Assembly: GCA_964414815.1 (NCBI GenBank)
Contig: CAYPXY010000001.1
Coordinates: forward strand, 310,001 to 374,000
Source: Mariniblastus sp964414815
GTDB lineage: Bacteria > Planctomycetota > Planctomycetia > Pirellulales > Pirellulaceae
Reading direction: 5' to 3'
Length of the DNA: 64,000 nucleotides
Part shown: positions 14,716 through 22,225 of the stretch, piece after piece
How positions within the stretch are numbered: position 1 is the first letter of the stretch
Layout: each line of letters begins with the position of its first letter
Program-made: the position numbers and the translations under genes
Notes under the pieces: generated by a model
The model's database searches: none
Seen by the model: only the letters and a program-made list of their open reading frames with translations
What the model was told of the DNA's origin: nothing

Positions 14716-15315
14716 ATGGAATATCAATTTCGCTCAATCGAACACTGGCCAGGCCCAAAAACGAATGCTGGTGTTCGTCGATCACGCTGGACGTTTAAGG
14801 CATCTTGGTCAGATACCGTTGATCTATTGGAACGGGAGCTTCGTTTTCTTGGAGCAAAAAACGTTGTCATTCAGGCTTTTGTTCCTGCCGATCAGATTCG
14901 TTTGGATGGGATGTTGCGAGCAGGAGCAACGCCAAGCGAACCGGGCGTAATCCTGTCGTTTGATTCAAAGCACGGTCCACTATCCTATCCGTGCGATAGT
15001 TGCCTCTTCTGGAAGCACAACGTCCGCTCCATTGCATTGGCGCTGGAAGCGTTGCGGTCCGTTGATCGTTATGGAGTGACAAGACGAGCCGAGCAGTACA
15101 AGGGCTGGGCCAAATTGCCTGCTCCAGAACGTGAGTTTGGAAGTATCGACGAAGCGAAAGAGTTTATTGAACTGATCTTGGGCAACGTCGATTGGAGTCA
15201 TCCCCATGTTGTTATTCGATGCGCGAAGGCCAAGGCACATCCTGACATATCAGGAGGGAGTCAGGCGATGTTCAAGAAAGTTTGCAAAGCCGCTGAAATG
15301 TTAAATTTGGAGTGA
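14716..15315 (+). CDS. Phage J-domain-like protein
   Basis: 199 residues. The N-terminal two thirds contains DQIRLDGMLRAGATPSEPGV and DSKHGPLSYPCD, then ALALEALRSVDRYGV, a pattern I associate with phage proteins annotated as DnaJ-like. Near the C-terminus lies AKAKAHPDISGGSQAMFKKV with the HPD tripeptide (175-177) that stimulates DnaK ATPase in J-domains. It may recruit host Hsp70 for phage assembly or replication. GGGAG lies upstream of the start. Confidence 0.7.
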   Translation: MEYQFRSIEHWPGPKTNAGVRRSRWTFKASWSDTVDLLERELRFLGAKNVVIQAFVPADQIRLDGMLRAGATPSEPGVILSFDSKHGPLSYPCDSCLFWKHNVRSIALALEALRSVDRYGVTRRAEQYKGWAKLPAPEREFGSIDEAKEFIELILGNVDWSHPHVVIRCAKAKAHPDISGGSQAMFKKVCKAAEMLNLE

Positions 15316-15323
15316 GATTAACG

Positions 15324-16010
15324 ATGCGATACCAACGGCGACTATTCGAGAATGCCAGTAAAGTTCGTCGTATTGTCCCGAATTCAGTTCTGGCTTGGTT
15401 ATGCCACTACGCCAACGCCAATCCTTCGTACAATCGAAGCAACTTTTACGATCTCAAGTATCGTCTTCTGCGCCAATTCGGAACGTTTCAAGGACATGAT
15501 GTCCAAGAGATAACCAAGGAGTGCTATGGCGAACGATTGTACGACGAATACTACAACGACTACGACTACTGCGGATGTGGTGAACACTGCCGTCGATGCG
15601 GTGGAACTGGAATTTATGATCAAAAATGGATTCGTTTACAACGCTGGCAGTGGGGCAAGTACACGTTCCATATTCCCGAAGAATCCACGCGAATAAAACC
15701 TGATTCTGTTCAGATAAAAGGACGAATCGAGCATCCTGACTACGGGAATGCCAGTCGTGAGGCTGAACTGTGGTTGTACCTTGTGACGTTTCAGTTTCGG
15801 ACTTGGTGGCATGTGATGACTGCTACTTGTCTTTGCTCACCGGGTTGGTGGCCGATGTGCCGGTTGCAGAAGATTGCTTTTTGGGCACGTTTGAAGTTGA
15901 GTTGGCGCAAATGCTGGTGTGGGAAGTGGTTTCCAACGTGGGGTAGCGGTTGGCAGGTTTGCAAGTCGTGTCGCAAGCCAAGGACGTGGGAAGGCGAAGT
16001 TCCGTTTTGA
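15324..16010 (+). CDS. Cysteine- and tryptophan-rich protein of unknown function
   Basis: About 228 residues. Middle: CGCGEHCRRCGGTGIYDQKW, a CxxC...CxxCGGTG knuckle like the zinc centre of DnaJ. C-terminus: CWCGKWFPTWGSGW and CKSCRK, a second possible zinc site. The region between is aromatic-rich (FRTWWHVMTA). GGAG lies about 11 nt before the ATG. I do not recognise a named family; nucleic-acid binding is plausible. Confidence 0.65.
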   Translation: MRYQRRLFENASKVRRIVPNSVLAWLCHYANANPSYNRSNFYDLKYRLLRQFGTFQGHDVQEITKECYGERLYDEYYNDYDYCGCGEHCRRCGGTGIYDQKWIRLQRWQWGKYTFHIPEESTRIKPDSVQIKGRIEHPDYGNASREAELWLYLVTFQFRTWWHVMTATCLCSPGWWPMCRLQKIAFWARLKLSWRKCWCGKWFPTWGSGWQVCKSCRKPRTWEGEVPF

Positions 16011-16014
16011 ATCA

Positions 16015-16699
16015 ATGAAGTTTTTGATCGACAAATCACCGAAAGATGTGGAGCGAAAGATGCGATTGCATCCTTCGTTGGTTGCCGGTCAGTTATTGAC
16101 ACCTTTGACTCGATACAGAAATTTTGGTGGTGTGTTCGCGATTGACAATGGTGCGTTTAGTGGATTCAGAGCGCCTGAGTTTAAGGCATTGTTGCAACGG
16201 GAAGACGAGAATCGAGACCGATGCCTGTTTGTTACAGTTCCGGACATCGTGGCCAGCGGGCGCAGAACGTTGGAGATTTGGAAGCATCGCCACAGCTTGG
16301 CCGTTGGCCTTGGTTGCGCAAGATGGCATGGAGGATTTGGACATTCCTTGGCATGAACTGAATGCAATTTTCATTGGAGGTGGCGATCCGTGGAAGGACA
16401 GTAGGGCTTCGTTGGACATTGTAAAAACAGCGAAGACTCTGGGTAAGCATGTCCATGTCGGAAGGGTGAATACGGTTAAGAGGTTTAAGTTGTTTTCTGA
16501 TGTGGGTGCAGACACATGCGACGGAAGCGGCGTGGCGATGTATGACCACATGCTTGATGACATTGCATCGGTACTCAACAAGAAACCAGAAAAGACGTTA
16601 TGGGACGCACTGGATCAAGAGGCGACGTTGATGTCGGCCAGTGCCAATCCGGGAGTGGGTGGGCAAGCCGGACCATTTTTGAGCAAATACAGTATTTAG
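16015..16699 (+). pseudogene. DpdA / tRNA-guanine transglycosylase-like gene with a frameshift
   Basis: Frame one (from ATG 16015) gives MKFLIDKSPKDVERKM, then FAIDNGAFSGF and CLFVTVPDIVASGRRTLEIW. Near 16308 the homology moves to the +1 frame: WPLALVAQDGMEDLDIPW, FIGGGDPWK, GKHVHVGRVNTVKRF and DTCDGSG. Together they read as one TIM-barrel protein of ~227 residues, like phage proteins related to TGT enzymes that exchange guanine for 7-deazaguanines. Skipping one T after AGC at 16305-16307 restores the frame. It may be a mutation, an assembly error or, less likely, a +1 frameshift. No preQ0 pathway genes are in the window. Confidence 0.6.
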
Positions 16700-16942
16700 T
16701 CCGCAAGCCAGATCGGGCAAAAGTTATCTGGCCGGTGAGTGGGAACGCAGCCGTTGATTGCGTACGCGCGGATGTGGTTAGGCCGTGCGGGGTGTGCCAG
16801 GCTCCGAGGAGTGATGACACCTTGTCCTCTACCGTTTTTTATTAAAAACGGGTTAGGGGAAGGTATGACCCCACCAAAGAGTGATGAGATTGATTGAGAA
16901 ATGGAATTAAGTTTGTAACTGAATAATGAAAGGTTGATAGCG
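16700..16942 (+). ncRNA. Folded intergenic stretch, candidate structured leader or small RNA
   Basis: No gene is convincing in these 240 bases. Hairpins: GCCAGAT (16707-16713) with ATCTGGC (16726-16732); ACGCA with TGCGT at 16745-16763; GGTGT with ACACC enclosing CTCC-GA-GGAG around 16791-16821; and a long AT-core hairpin, CCGTTTTT with AAAAACGG, extended outward by CCTCTA with TTAGGGG (about 16826-16860). No T-run follows, so this is not a standard terminator. It may be the leader of the downstream nucleotidase gene. Confidence 0.35.
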
Positions 16943-17839
16943 ATGAGTATTGATTATGGCAAATACATAGTCCCAAAGGGTTTCGGAGACTTCTTGAGTG
17001 ACAAACGAGAACGAGAGAAGCAAAGCAAGACGTCAACGGTAATTTTGCTTGACATGGATGGCGTGATCTGCAACTTCATTGAAGGGCTGATTGAGACTCA
17101 CAGATGGCCGATCAGCCACGACTCGTACTCGTCATGGAATCATCATAGGACGTTTGGGTTGTCCGATGAAGATATGTGGGCACCAACGAACGATGGAAAG
17201 TGGTGGACGCAGCTCAATGAATATCCTTGGGCCAAGCGTCTTTTGCAGGAGTTGATGAAACTCGGCGAAGTCGTGTTTTGCACGTCGCCGAACCGTGACG
17301 CCACCTGTCCGTCTCAAAAGGTTGAGTGGTTGCGTTCCAAAGGGTTCATGTGGGAACGTGGGATTAACTATCAAATCGGCAAGCAAAAAGAACTGAATGC
17401 TAAGTCCGGGGCGATTCTAATCGACGACTCAGACGACAACGTGAAAAAGTATCGGGATCATGGCGGCAAAGCGATACTATTTCCAATGCCTTGGAACGAA
17501 AACCGGCACGTTCTCGATGACAAGGTGGCATTCGTCATTGGCAAGATCAATGAATTGAATTGCGAAGAAGACATCCTTGAAGAAGCGTTACGAATTACCA
17601 GTGGTGATCGGCAGGCGTCCTACGGCCCGCCGGATCAGGACTTCCAGCGCACAGCGGCCATGTGGTCTGCGATGAAAGGTGTACCTTTTGAAGCCCGTGA
17701 AGTGGCGATGTTCATGATCGCGTTGAAGTTGAGCCGAGAGACGCACCAACGAAAACGAGACAATGCCGTCGATCTGGCAGGCTATGCGCGGTGTCTGGAT
17801 ATTTGTAATCGGGCGGCAGTAGAACGGAGTGACAAATGA
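16943..17839 (+). CDS. HAD-family nucleotidase fused to a DUF6378-like domain
   Basis: 298 residues in two domains. Residues ~30-200 are HAD-type: DMDGVICNF (nucleophile Asp37, acid Asp39), a CTSPN motif for threonine/serine motif II, and LIDDSDDN for the acidic motif. This resembles 5'(3')-deoxyribonucleotidases. Residues ~215-295 (EEALRITSGDRQASYGPPDQDF, AMFMIALKLSR, DNAVDLAGYARCL) match a small all-helical phage domain, DUF6378. Both are usually separate phage proteins, so this looks like a fusion. Likely role: nucleotide pool control. A second start, TTG 16934, is possible. Confidence 0.8.
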   Translation: MSIDYGKYIVPKGFGDFLSDKREREKQSKTSTVILLDMDGVICNFIEGLIETHRWPISHDSYSSWNHHRTFGLSDEDMWAPTNDGKWWTQLNEYPWAKRLLQELMKLGEVVFCTSPNRDATCPSQKVEWLRSKGFMWERGINYQIGKQKELNAKSGAILIDDSDDNVKKYRDHGGKAILFPMPWNENRHVLDDKVAFVIGKINELNCEEDILEEALRITSGDRQASYGPPDQDFQRTAAMWSAMKGVPFEAREVAMFMIALKLSRETHQRKRDNAVDLAGYARCLDICNRAAVERSDK

Positions 17840-18252
17840 GAATCGCAATAACCAAAACTAACAGTACTTCATTGATCCCTGCCGACATAATCGGCTATAT
17901 GGCGATCTCAAGCGAAACGGCTAATCAACTGGCCGAGTACTGCTTGGGTGGACTGGAAGTCAGGCTCTATCCAGTCGTGACCGTAGACAACGGAGTGGCA
18001 AGTCTACTGAAGGTGTCGTTTCGTCCTCTGGTCGTCGGAAGCGATGCTGTGACCACTCCATTAGATCAAACTGACCTTGCCGACGCACTGCGGAAGCGTC
18101 TAATGGAAATGAGCGGGAATGAAATACAGGCGATTTCTTGCCTGTTTTCGGCACTGGCTTGCCTTGGGCCTGTAGCAGGCACGCAGAGCATAGAAGCAAT
18201 CACGGAACTGATATTCGATGACAAGACTCAAACGACCACCAAAGCCACCTAA
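17836..18252 (+). CDS. Hypothetical phage protein, 138 residues
   Basis: ATGA overlap with the nucleotidase gene. The sequence is mixed alpha/beta with hydrophobic segments (SLIPADIIGYMAI, AISCLFSALACLGPVAG) but no clear transmembrane helix or motif. Function unknown. Confidence 0.65.
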   Translation: MRIAITKTNSTSLIPADIIGYMAISSETANQLAEYCLGGLEVRLYPVVTVDNGVASLLKVSFRPLVVGSDAVTTPLDQTDLADALRKRLMEMSGNEIQAISCLFSALACLGPVAGTQSIEAITELIFDDKTQTTTKAT

Positions 18253-18466
18253 ATGGGTGATTAATTCCAGACGACGACAGAAAGAGCATTTAGATCGTCA
18301 GATCAAGGAACTGAATGAGATCCTCAGCCGATGGCCGGGTTGGATAACCTTCGAAGAATACAATCGACTCAAAAGAGAAACCACACTATTCGACAGACAT
18401 GAACCAGAACGATCAAAACGACAGTCCAAAGAGCGACGAACCAGAGAAGCAAGAAAGCGTAAATGA
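18218..18466 (+). CDS. Small basic protein of unknown function
   Basis: 82 residues, overlapping the previous gene by 35 nt and the next by 68 nt. It has a basic, proline-rich start (RLKRPPKPPKW) and an Arg/Glu-rich helix at the end. Gene-dense phage regions often contain such frames, but the long overlaps reduce confidence. No motif is recognised. Confidence 0.45.
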   Translation: MTRLKRPPKPPKWVINSRRRQKEHLDRQIKELNEILSRWPGWITFEEYNRLKRETTLFDRHEPERSKRQSKERRTREARKRK

Positions 18467-18914
18467 ACGTTTTGAGCGTCTTTTAACACTGGTGGGCGAT
18501 CCGTACCTAATCGACTTCCTGCGAGCGTTCCGCGAGTGTGGCGTCGTCGAACGAGCTGCAAGGAAGGCCGGAATCGCGAAGAACACTCACTACAATTGGC
18601 TGGCATCCAACGAAACCTACCGTGAAGCGTTTGAGCTATGTCGGATTAACGTCTGTGATCAGATCGAACGAGCGTTGGCCAAGCGGCTTATCGAAGGTTG
18701 GGACGAGCCTGTGTACCAGGGCGGTGAACTTGTGGGGAAGAAGCGAAAGTTTGACAACGCCACCGCCTTGCGATACTTGGAGAGAATTAGTCCCAAATTC
18801 AAACCGTCGTCCGAAATGGAAGTCAACGGAACGCTCGAGAACGGAGCGTTGCCCATCATCTTTCACTTGCCATCGAACGGCAGAGAAGCGGACGCTGGCG
18901 AATCGATCGACTAA
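18399..18914 (+). CDS. Small terminase-like HTH protein
   Basis: 171 residues. An HTH region (VVERAARKAGIAKNTHYNWLASNETYREAF) is followed by GWDEPVYQGGELVGKKRKFDNATALRYLERISP. This layout is typical of phage small terminase subunits and related homeodomain-like proteins, which bind the packaging site and regulate the large subunit. The large terminase gene is about 39 kb away on this window, so the two are unlinked here (about as far apart as linear coordinates allow). It ends convergently with the minus-strand block, overlapping it by 4 nt. Confidence 0.65.
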   Translation: MNQNDQNDSPKSDEPEKQESVNERFERLLTLVGDPYLIDFLRAFRECGVVERAARKAGIAKNTHYNWLASNETYREAFELCRINVCDQIERALAKRLIEGWDEPVYQGGELVGKKRKFDNATALRYLERISPKFKPSSEMEVNGTLENGALPIIFHLPSNGREADAGESID

Positions 18915-19324
18915 ATCGCGACTGTAATACCCGTCGGAATGATCTGGATATGGAACCGCTTATCGGTCACGGCGTATCCGACGATAGTCACGTACTCGTC
19001 GTCTGCAAGCTCGTTGACGTCGATCATTCTGCCCGGCGTGGATGAAACGCCATAGACTCTCCCTTGCACCCACAGTGACGCCGTAGACTCGATATAGCCG
19101 CCGCTGGCCACATAGGACACGATACCATCAGCATCAGCTGCAACCGCTACGATACCAGTAGCTCTGGCCTCTTCTTCGGTTTCGCTTGACGCCAGTTTCA
19201 TACCGGTCGAATGGCGGTATATCAGATGGAAGCGATCAACGGCATCGCCTGCCGTGTCTTGTGTGAGTCGCGCATTGTTCGAGCCAAGTCGAAAGTTCGC
19301 TGGCGTTGGGTTGAGTGCGGCCAT
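18911..19324 (-). CDS. Probable virion protein, small beta-rich
   Basis: 137 residues, mostly beta strands and alanine-rich turns (GIVAVAADADGIVSYVASGGYI), with no cysteines. Similar small proteins appear in phage structural regions, for example as head decoration or tail accessory proteins, but I cannot assign a family. It is the last gene of the minus-strand block that starts at 24.2 kb. Confidence 0.6.
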   Translation of the reverse strand: MAALNPTPANFRLGSNNARLTQDTAGDAVDRFHLIYRHSTGMKLASSETEEEARATGIVAVAADADGIVSYVASGGYIESTASLWVQGRVYGVSSTPGRMIDVNELADDEYVTIVGYAVTDKRFHIQIIPTGITVAI

Positions 19325-19336
19325 TGCAGTGTGAAA

Positions 19337-20224
19337 TTAAGTGTCAATGTCTGGAGCGTATTGGACGAACATGTGACCTGTCAGTAGGACGTTCTTTTTC
19401 GGCAGTCGTCTGACGGCCCACAGGTAGGTGTTGTTCGCAATGTTCACCGACGCAGGTATTTCGACTTCAAAGTAAGTTTCTGTTTTCGTGAGATCGCCTG
19501 ACAGCGCGACGAATACGTCTTCCTTGCCCTTTTCGGTTTCGAGAACGAAGTAGAAGTCTCCGATTGTTGTCCAATCAATGATCGCACCAGATTCATCGAT
19601 TCCGATGATTTGCTGCGTGTGTTCTTCGCCAGAATATGCCTGAATTGGATCGCTTTCACCGCGTTCGAGAGTTCGTGCAAGAATCGGATTAAGAATGATC
19701 GGATTATTCCCCCCTCCCCATTCCTCATCCCCATGCTCTATCAGCCGCTCGACGTCTCTTCGCACGGCAACCCTTTCCGCTGCGATCAGCTCACGAGCGA
19801 AGGGTTGCACATCCGAACCCGGTGCAACCGTGTCGAATTGCGTCTCATCATCGACGTAGATTCGACCTGCTCCCGACGTGTACAAATCGTGCAATGAGCC
19901 ACCGCGTGCATCAACTCCGTAGAGCCAGAGTCGCGTCAAGAAACTCATGCTGTGGCCGCTAAACGAAGCCCCGACATTGAAGCTATTGCCAATTGTTGCC
20001 TCACCTTTGCTCGTGTTGACGACCGACCCGAACATCAGCCGTCTGCAATTATTCACGTCATGCACGACACGATACGAGTCGGAGTAAATCCCACCGACCG
20101 ACACGATGCGAGCGTGGTTGTGGCCGGTCGATGCGTTGTCAGTTGCTTGCGAGCCGTTGTTCACAATATTCGCGTTGACCTCAAGGACTTTCGCGCTGTC
20201 GTCGTACGACAGTGGGTCTCGCAA
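19337..20224 (-). CDS. Probable virion-associated protein, 295 residues
   Basis: The best available start is TTG at 20224, with no clear ribosome binding site, so the true N-terminus is uncertain. The protein is beta-rich at the start (GHNHARIVSVGGIYSD) and has an acidic helical middle and a beta-rich end. It overlaps the 63-residue gene upstream by 44 nt. A structural or tail accessory role is inferred from position only. Confidence 0.55.
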   Translation of the reverse strand: MRDPLSYDDSAKVLEVNANIVNNGSQATDNASTGHNHARIVSVGGIYSDSYRVVHDVNNCRRLMFGSVVNTSKGEATIGNSFNVGASFSGHSMSFLTRLWLYGVDARGGSLHDLYTSGAGRIYVDDETQFDTVAPGSDVQPFARELIAAERVAVRRDVERLIEHGDEEWGGGNNPIILNPILARTLERGESDPIQAYSGEEHTQQIIGIDESGAIIDWTTIGDFYFVLETEKGKEDVFVALSGDLTKTETYFEVEIPASVNIANNTYLWAVRRLPKKNVLLTGHMFVQYAPDIDT

Positions 20225-20372
20225 ACAGCCGGTATTCGTCAGCAGTAGTGATATGAGTGATGACGTGTCGAGACGTGTACAGTGCGTCGTCTACGATCTC
20301 AATCGTTGGCTCATTCAGTTCGGCCAAAAGGTCTTCATCAGTGCCGTGCCATGTTTCGATTGTGGTTCTCAT
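20181..20372 (-). CDS. Small hypothetical protein, 63 residues
   Basis: ATG at 20372, four bases after the preceding stop. Acidic first half (ETWHGTDEDLLAELNE) and a basic end (RPTVVRRQRESP). It lies between two better genes in the same operon and overlaps the following one. No family is recognised. Confidence 0.5.
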   Translation of the reverse strand: MRTTIETWHGTDEDLLAELNEPTIEIVDDALYTSRHVITHITTADEYRLFARPTVVRRQRESP

Positions 20373-20376
20373 TTAC

Positions 20377-20853
20377 TTACTCGCTGATGATCGTTGGTTT
20401 CAGGTCACTAATCATCTTTTTCAGATTCAAAATCTCAAGTTCCAGCCTTGAAACCTTCCCCTTCAATTCGAAGATCATTTCGTGCTGTTCCTTGATAGTC
20501 TTGTCACGATCTTGGATGATCGCGAATGCCTTCCAAAGTTCGCCGTCTTTCCGTTCGATCTCTTTCTCAAGTCGATTTCTGTCCAGTTCCATTCTGTCTG
20601 TGTAGTTCTTGCGTTGTTCGAAATCGAGCTTCAGCCCTTCTAGTTCGAGAGCCAATCGCTTCGCGTCGGCATCTCGTTGAATATCGACTCGCTTGAAGTA
20701 CAGTTCACGCAACCAAGCCAACCCACCGGCGAAGAGTGAAATCAGTATCGTGACTGCCCAGCCTACATAGGGCCACCACGGTGATGACACTGGCGGCGGT
20801 GCCTGTGTTGGAAACGACGGCAAGTCTTGAATGGCGAGAATTAACGTCTCCAC
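20377..20853 (-). CDS. Membrane protein with C-terminal coiled coil, i-spanin-like
   Basis: 158 residues with a GTG start. Residues ~27-48 form one transmembrane helix (YVGWAVTILISLFAGGLAWL), then a long charged coiled coil to the end. One N-terminal membrane anchor with a coiled coil is the layout of i-spanins, which span the periplasm and pair with an outer-membrane lipoprotein. The preceding gene is a small lipoprotein, which fits. However, spanin gene order here (lipoprotein first) is the reverse of lambda Rz/Rz1, so the call is inference. Confidence 0.55.
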   Translation of the reverse strand: METLILAIQDLPSFPTQAPPPVSSPWWPYVGWAVTILISLFAGGLAWLRELYFKRVDIQRDADAKRLALELEGLKLDFEQRKNYTDRMELDRNRLEKEIERKDGELWKAFAIIQDRDKTIKEQHEMIFELKGKVSRLELEILNLKKMISDLKPTIISE

Positions 20854-21059
20854 GGCAAAAACCTTTTCCTTTTCTGTTCTTCGCTATCGTTCTGGTCTGG
20901 TCGATTGAAAAACGGCTGCCGCTCTTCGCGTCGTTCGTCTTTTCGGTCCCATCGCTCATGTCGCCAGTCACGAAATGGCCTTGGCCTGTTGTTGCACGCG
21001 TTGACGAGCATGATCAGGAGTCCAAGACAAATCGCGACTAACACGAGCGATGATCTCAT
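20841..21059 (-). CDS. Small lipoprotein, candidate o-spanin
   Basis: 72 residues. A short basic start, then a hydrophobic stretch ending in LIMLVNAC, a plausible lipobox with Cys22 as the lipidated residue. The mature part is short and rich in Arg, Asp and Pro. It overlaps both neighbouring genes. An outer-membrane lipoprotein next to a membrane-anchored coiled coil suggests a spanin pair for lysis, though no sequence family is recognised. Confidence 0.55.
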   Translation of the reverse strand: MRSSLVLVAICLGLLIMLVNACNNRPRPFRDWRHERWDRKDERREERQPFFNRPDQNDSEEQKRKRFLPWRR

Positions 21060-21880
21060 CAGTACGGCACACAGACTCCAGACGAACAGTCGTAACCACT
21101 AATGCCACCACTGAGACGACCGCCCAGTCGTCGGCTCAAAACGGGCCCGCGACTGTTCAGCACTGGTCCGTACTCAACGTTCGTCGTTCGCGTCTGATGA
21201 ACAGGCACCCTTACCGTTCGAGTACTGACGAACTGCTGAGCCGGGCTGGCCATAGGGTAGCTATTCACGGCTGGATATTCGTAGAAAACCGGCGATGAAA
21301 CGACTGCCGGAGGTAACCCAGTCGATCCATACGCCGGGCCGGTGAACGATTGGACTGACGAACCAACCGATCCGGTGTTTAATAGTGGGGTAGATGTTCC
21401 AGCCGATCCAAGAGACTTAGGTTTCTTGAGTTCGGTGCCCAACAGGTTCCGCTTTACCGCCGGGCTTGCGAGCGGTTGTGTTTCGAGTGCCTTCAGCCGT
21501 TCATCCAGCTCGGCGATCTGATCAGTATGAGTGTTGACTGTTTCTGTCAGGTCATCGACTCGTTGCACGAGTGCGTCTTCGTCGATGTATTGAGTCGGGA
21601 ATCCGACTTCCTGGCATTCAGCATTGCACGCAACAACGAGCAAGCTCAGGATCGCGATAAAAGCGGTGGTATACAGTTTCAGTTTGGTTTTCATTTTCCG
21701 TTCCTCTTGTGGGGGTAAAGTTTGGTTTTCTTTGAGAGTTCGAATCTGATCTTCGGAGTAAACCGTTCCATCCGAAAACCGAACGCCATAACGGTGACGT
21801 CCAAAGTAGTCGTCGATCCATTCAGCGTTTTCAACGACTCCCGTGATTGGGTGTTTGGCTTCTTGGTAGTAGTTGCTCAT
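21059..21880 (-). CDS. Secreted or lipoprotein with a 62-residue N-terminal extension and an internal start
   Basis: The frame is open from ATG 21880 (273 residues). An internal ATG at 21694 has GAGGAAC upstream and begins a normal signal peptide, MKTKLKLYTTAFIAILSLL, ending VVACNA, a possible lipobox. From there the mature protein has a short heptad helix (VQRVDDLTETVNTHTDQIAE), a Ser/Gly/Pro-rich linker and a C-terminal CSSGVC pair. The N-terminal 62 residues (WIDDYFGRHRYGVRFSDGTVY) look like a separate small beta domain. Either two genes lie fused in frame without a stop, or two forms are made. Confidence 0.6.
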   Translation of the reverse strand: MSNYYQEAKHPITGVVENAEWIDDYFGRHRYGVRFSDGTVYSEDQIRTLKENQTLPPQEERKMKTKLKLYTTAFIAILSLLVVACNAECQEVGFPTQYIDEDALVQRVDDLTETVNTHTDQIAELDERLKALETQPLASPAVKRNLLGTELKKPKSLGSAGTSTPLLNTGSVGSSVQSFTGPAYGSTGLPPAVVSSPVFYEYPAVNSYPMASPAQQFVSTRTVRVPVHQTRTTNVEYGPVLNSRGPVLSRRLGGRLSGGISGYDCSSGVCVPY

Positions 21881-22095
21881 CAGAATTTCAGCTTCGAGTT
21901 GTCAGCGAAGTCGCAGCGGTTGTTCATGCACACGATGAAGCTTGGCCACAAATGTCCGTCGTCGCGGTTGATTTCAATGCCGGTGTTCGCCGACTCGGAT
22001 TCGTCTGGTGAGATTGCAATGGACTCTTTGCAGGACGGGCATTTTGCATTGACCACACCATTGTGAGATTCTGAAATTACGCTGAGTGTTTTCAT
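21880..22095 (-). CDS. Small zinc-binding protein, 71 residues
   Basis: CPSC near residue 20 and a later CMNNRC give two cysteine pairs of a zinc ribbon. Its start overlaps the small membrane gene stop (ATGA) and its own stop overlaps the next start, so it is translationally coupled on both sides. Function unknown. Confidence 0.65.
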   Translation of the reverse strand: MKTLSVISESHNGVVNAKCPSCKESIAISPDESESANTGIEINRDDGHLWPSFIVCMNNRCDFADNSKLKF

Positions 22096-22223
22096 TTCTT
22101 CAGTAAGCCGATGATTGCGCCGATCTTTGCCGCTGCGAACCCAAGGCCAAATCCCATTGCAGCGATAAACAACGCTTCATACGGGAAAAGGTGGACAATT
22201 AACCTGATGCCTTCGTCGCTCAT
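22092..22223 (-). CDS. 43-residue membrane peptide, possible holin-type protein
   Basis: ATG at 22223, two bases after the stop of the peptidase gene. The peptide starts MSDEGIRLIVHLFPYE and continues ALFIAAMGFGLGFAAAKIGAIIGLLKK: one strongly hydrophobic, glycine-rich helix with a lysine end. Its stop overlaps the next ATG. Small hydrophobic peptides beside a peptidase and spanin-like genes suggest a lysis role, but the sequence alone does not prove it. Confidence 0.6.
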   Translation of the reverse strand: MSDEGIRLIVHLFPYEALFIAAMGFGLGFAAAKIGAIIGLLKK

Positions 22224-22225
22224 TT

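Noticed and set aside
16826..16860. Rho-independent terminator
   Set aside because: The hairpin is strong, but no T-run follows on either strand.
16015..18252. Complete 7-deazaguanine DNA modification pathway
   Set aside because: Only the TGT-like gene is present; no QueC, QueD, QueE or FolE-like genes are visible in the window.
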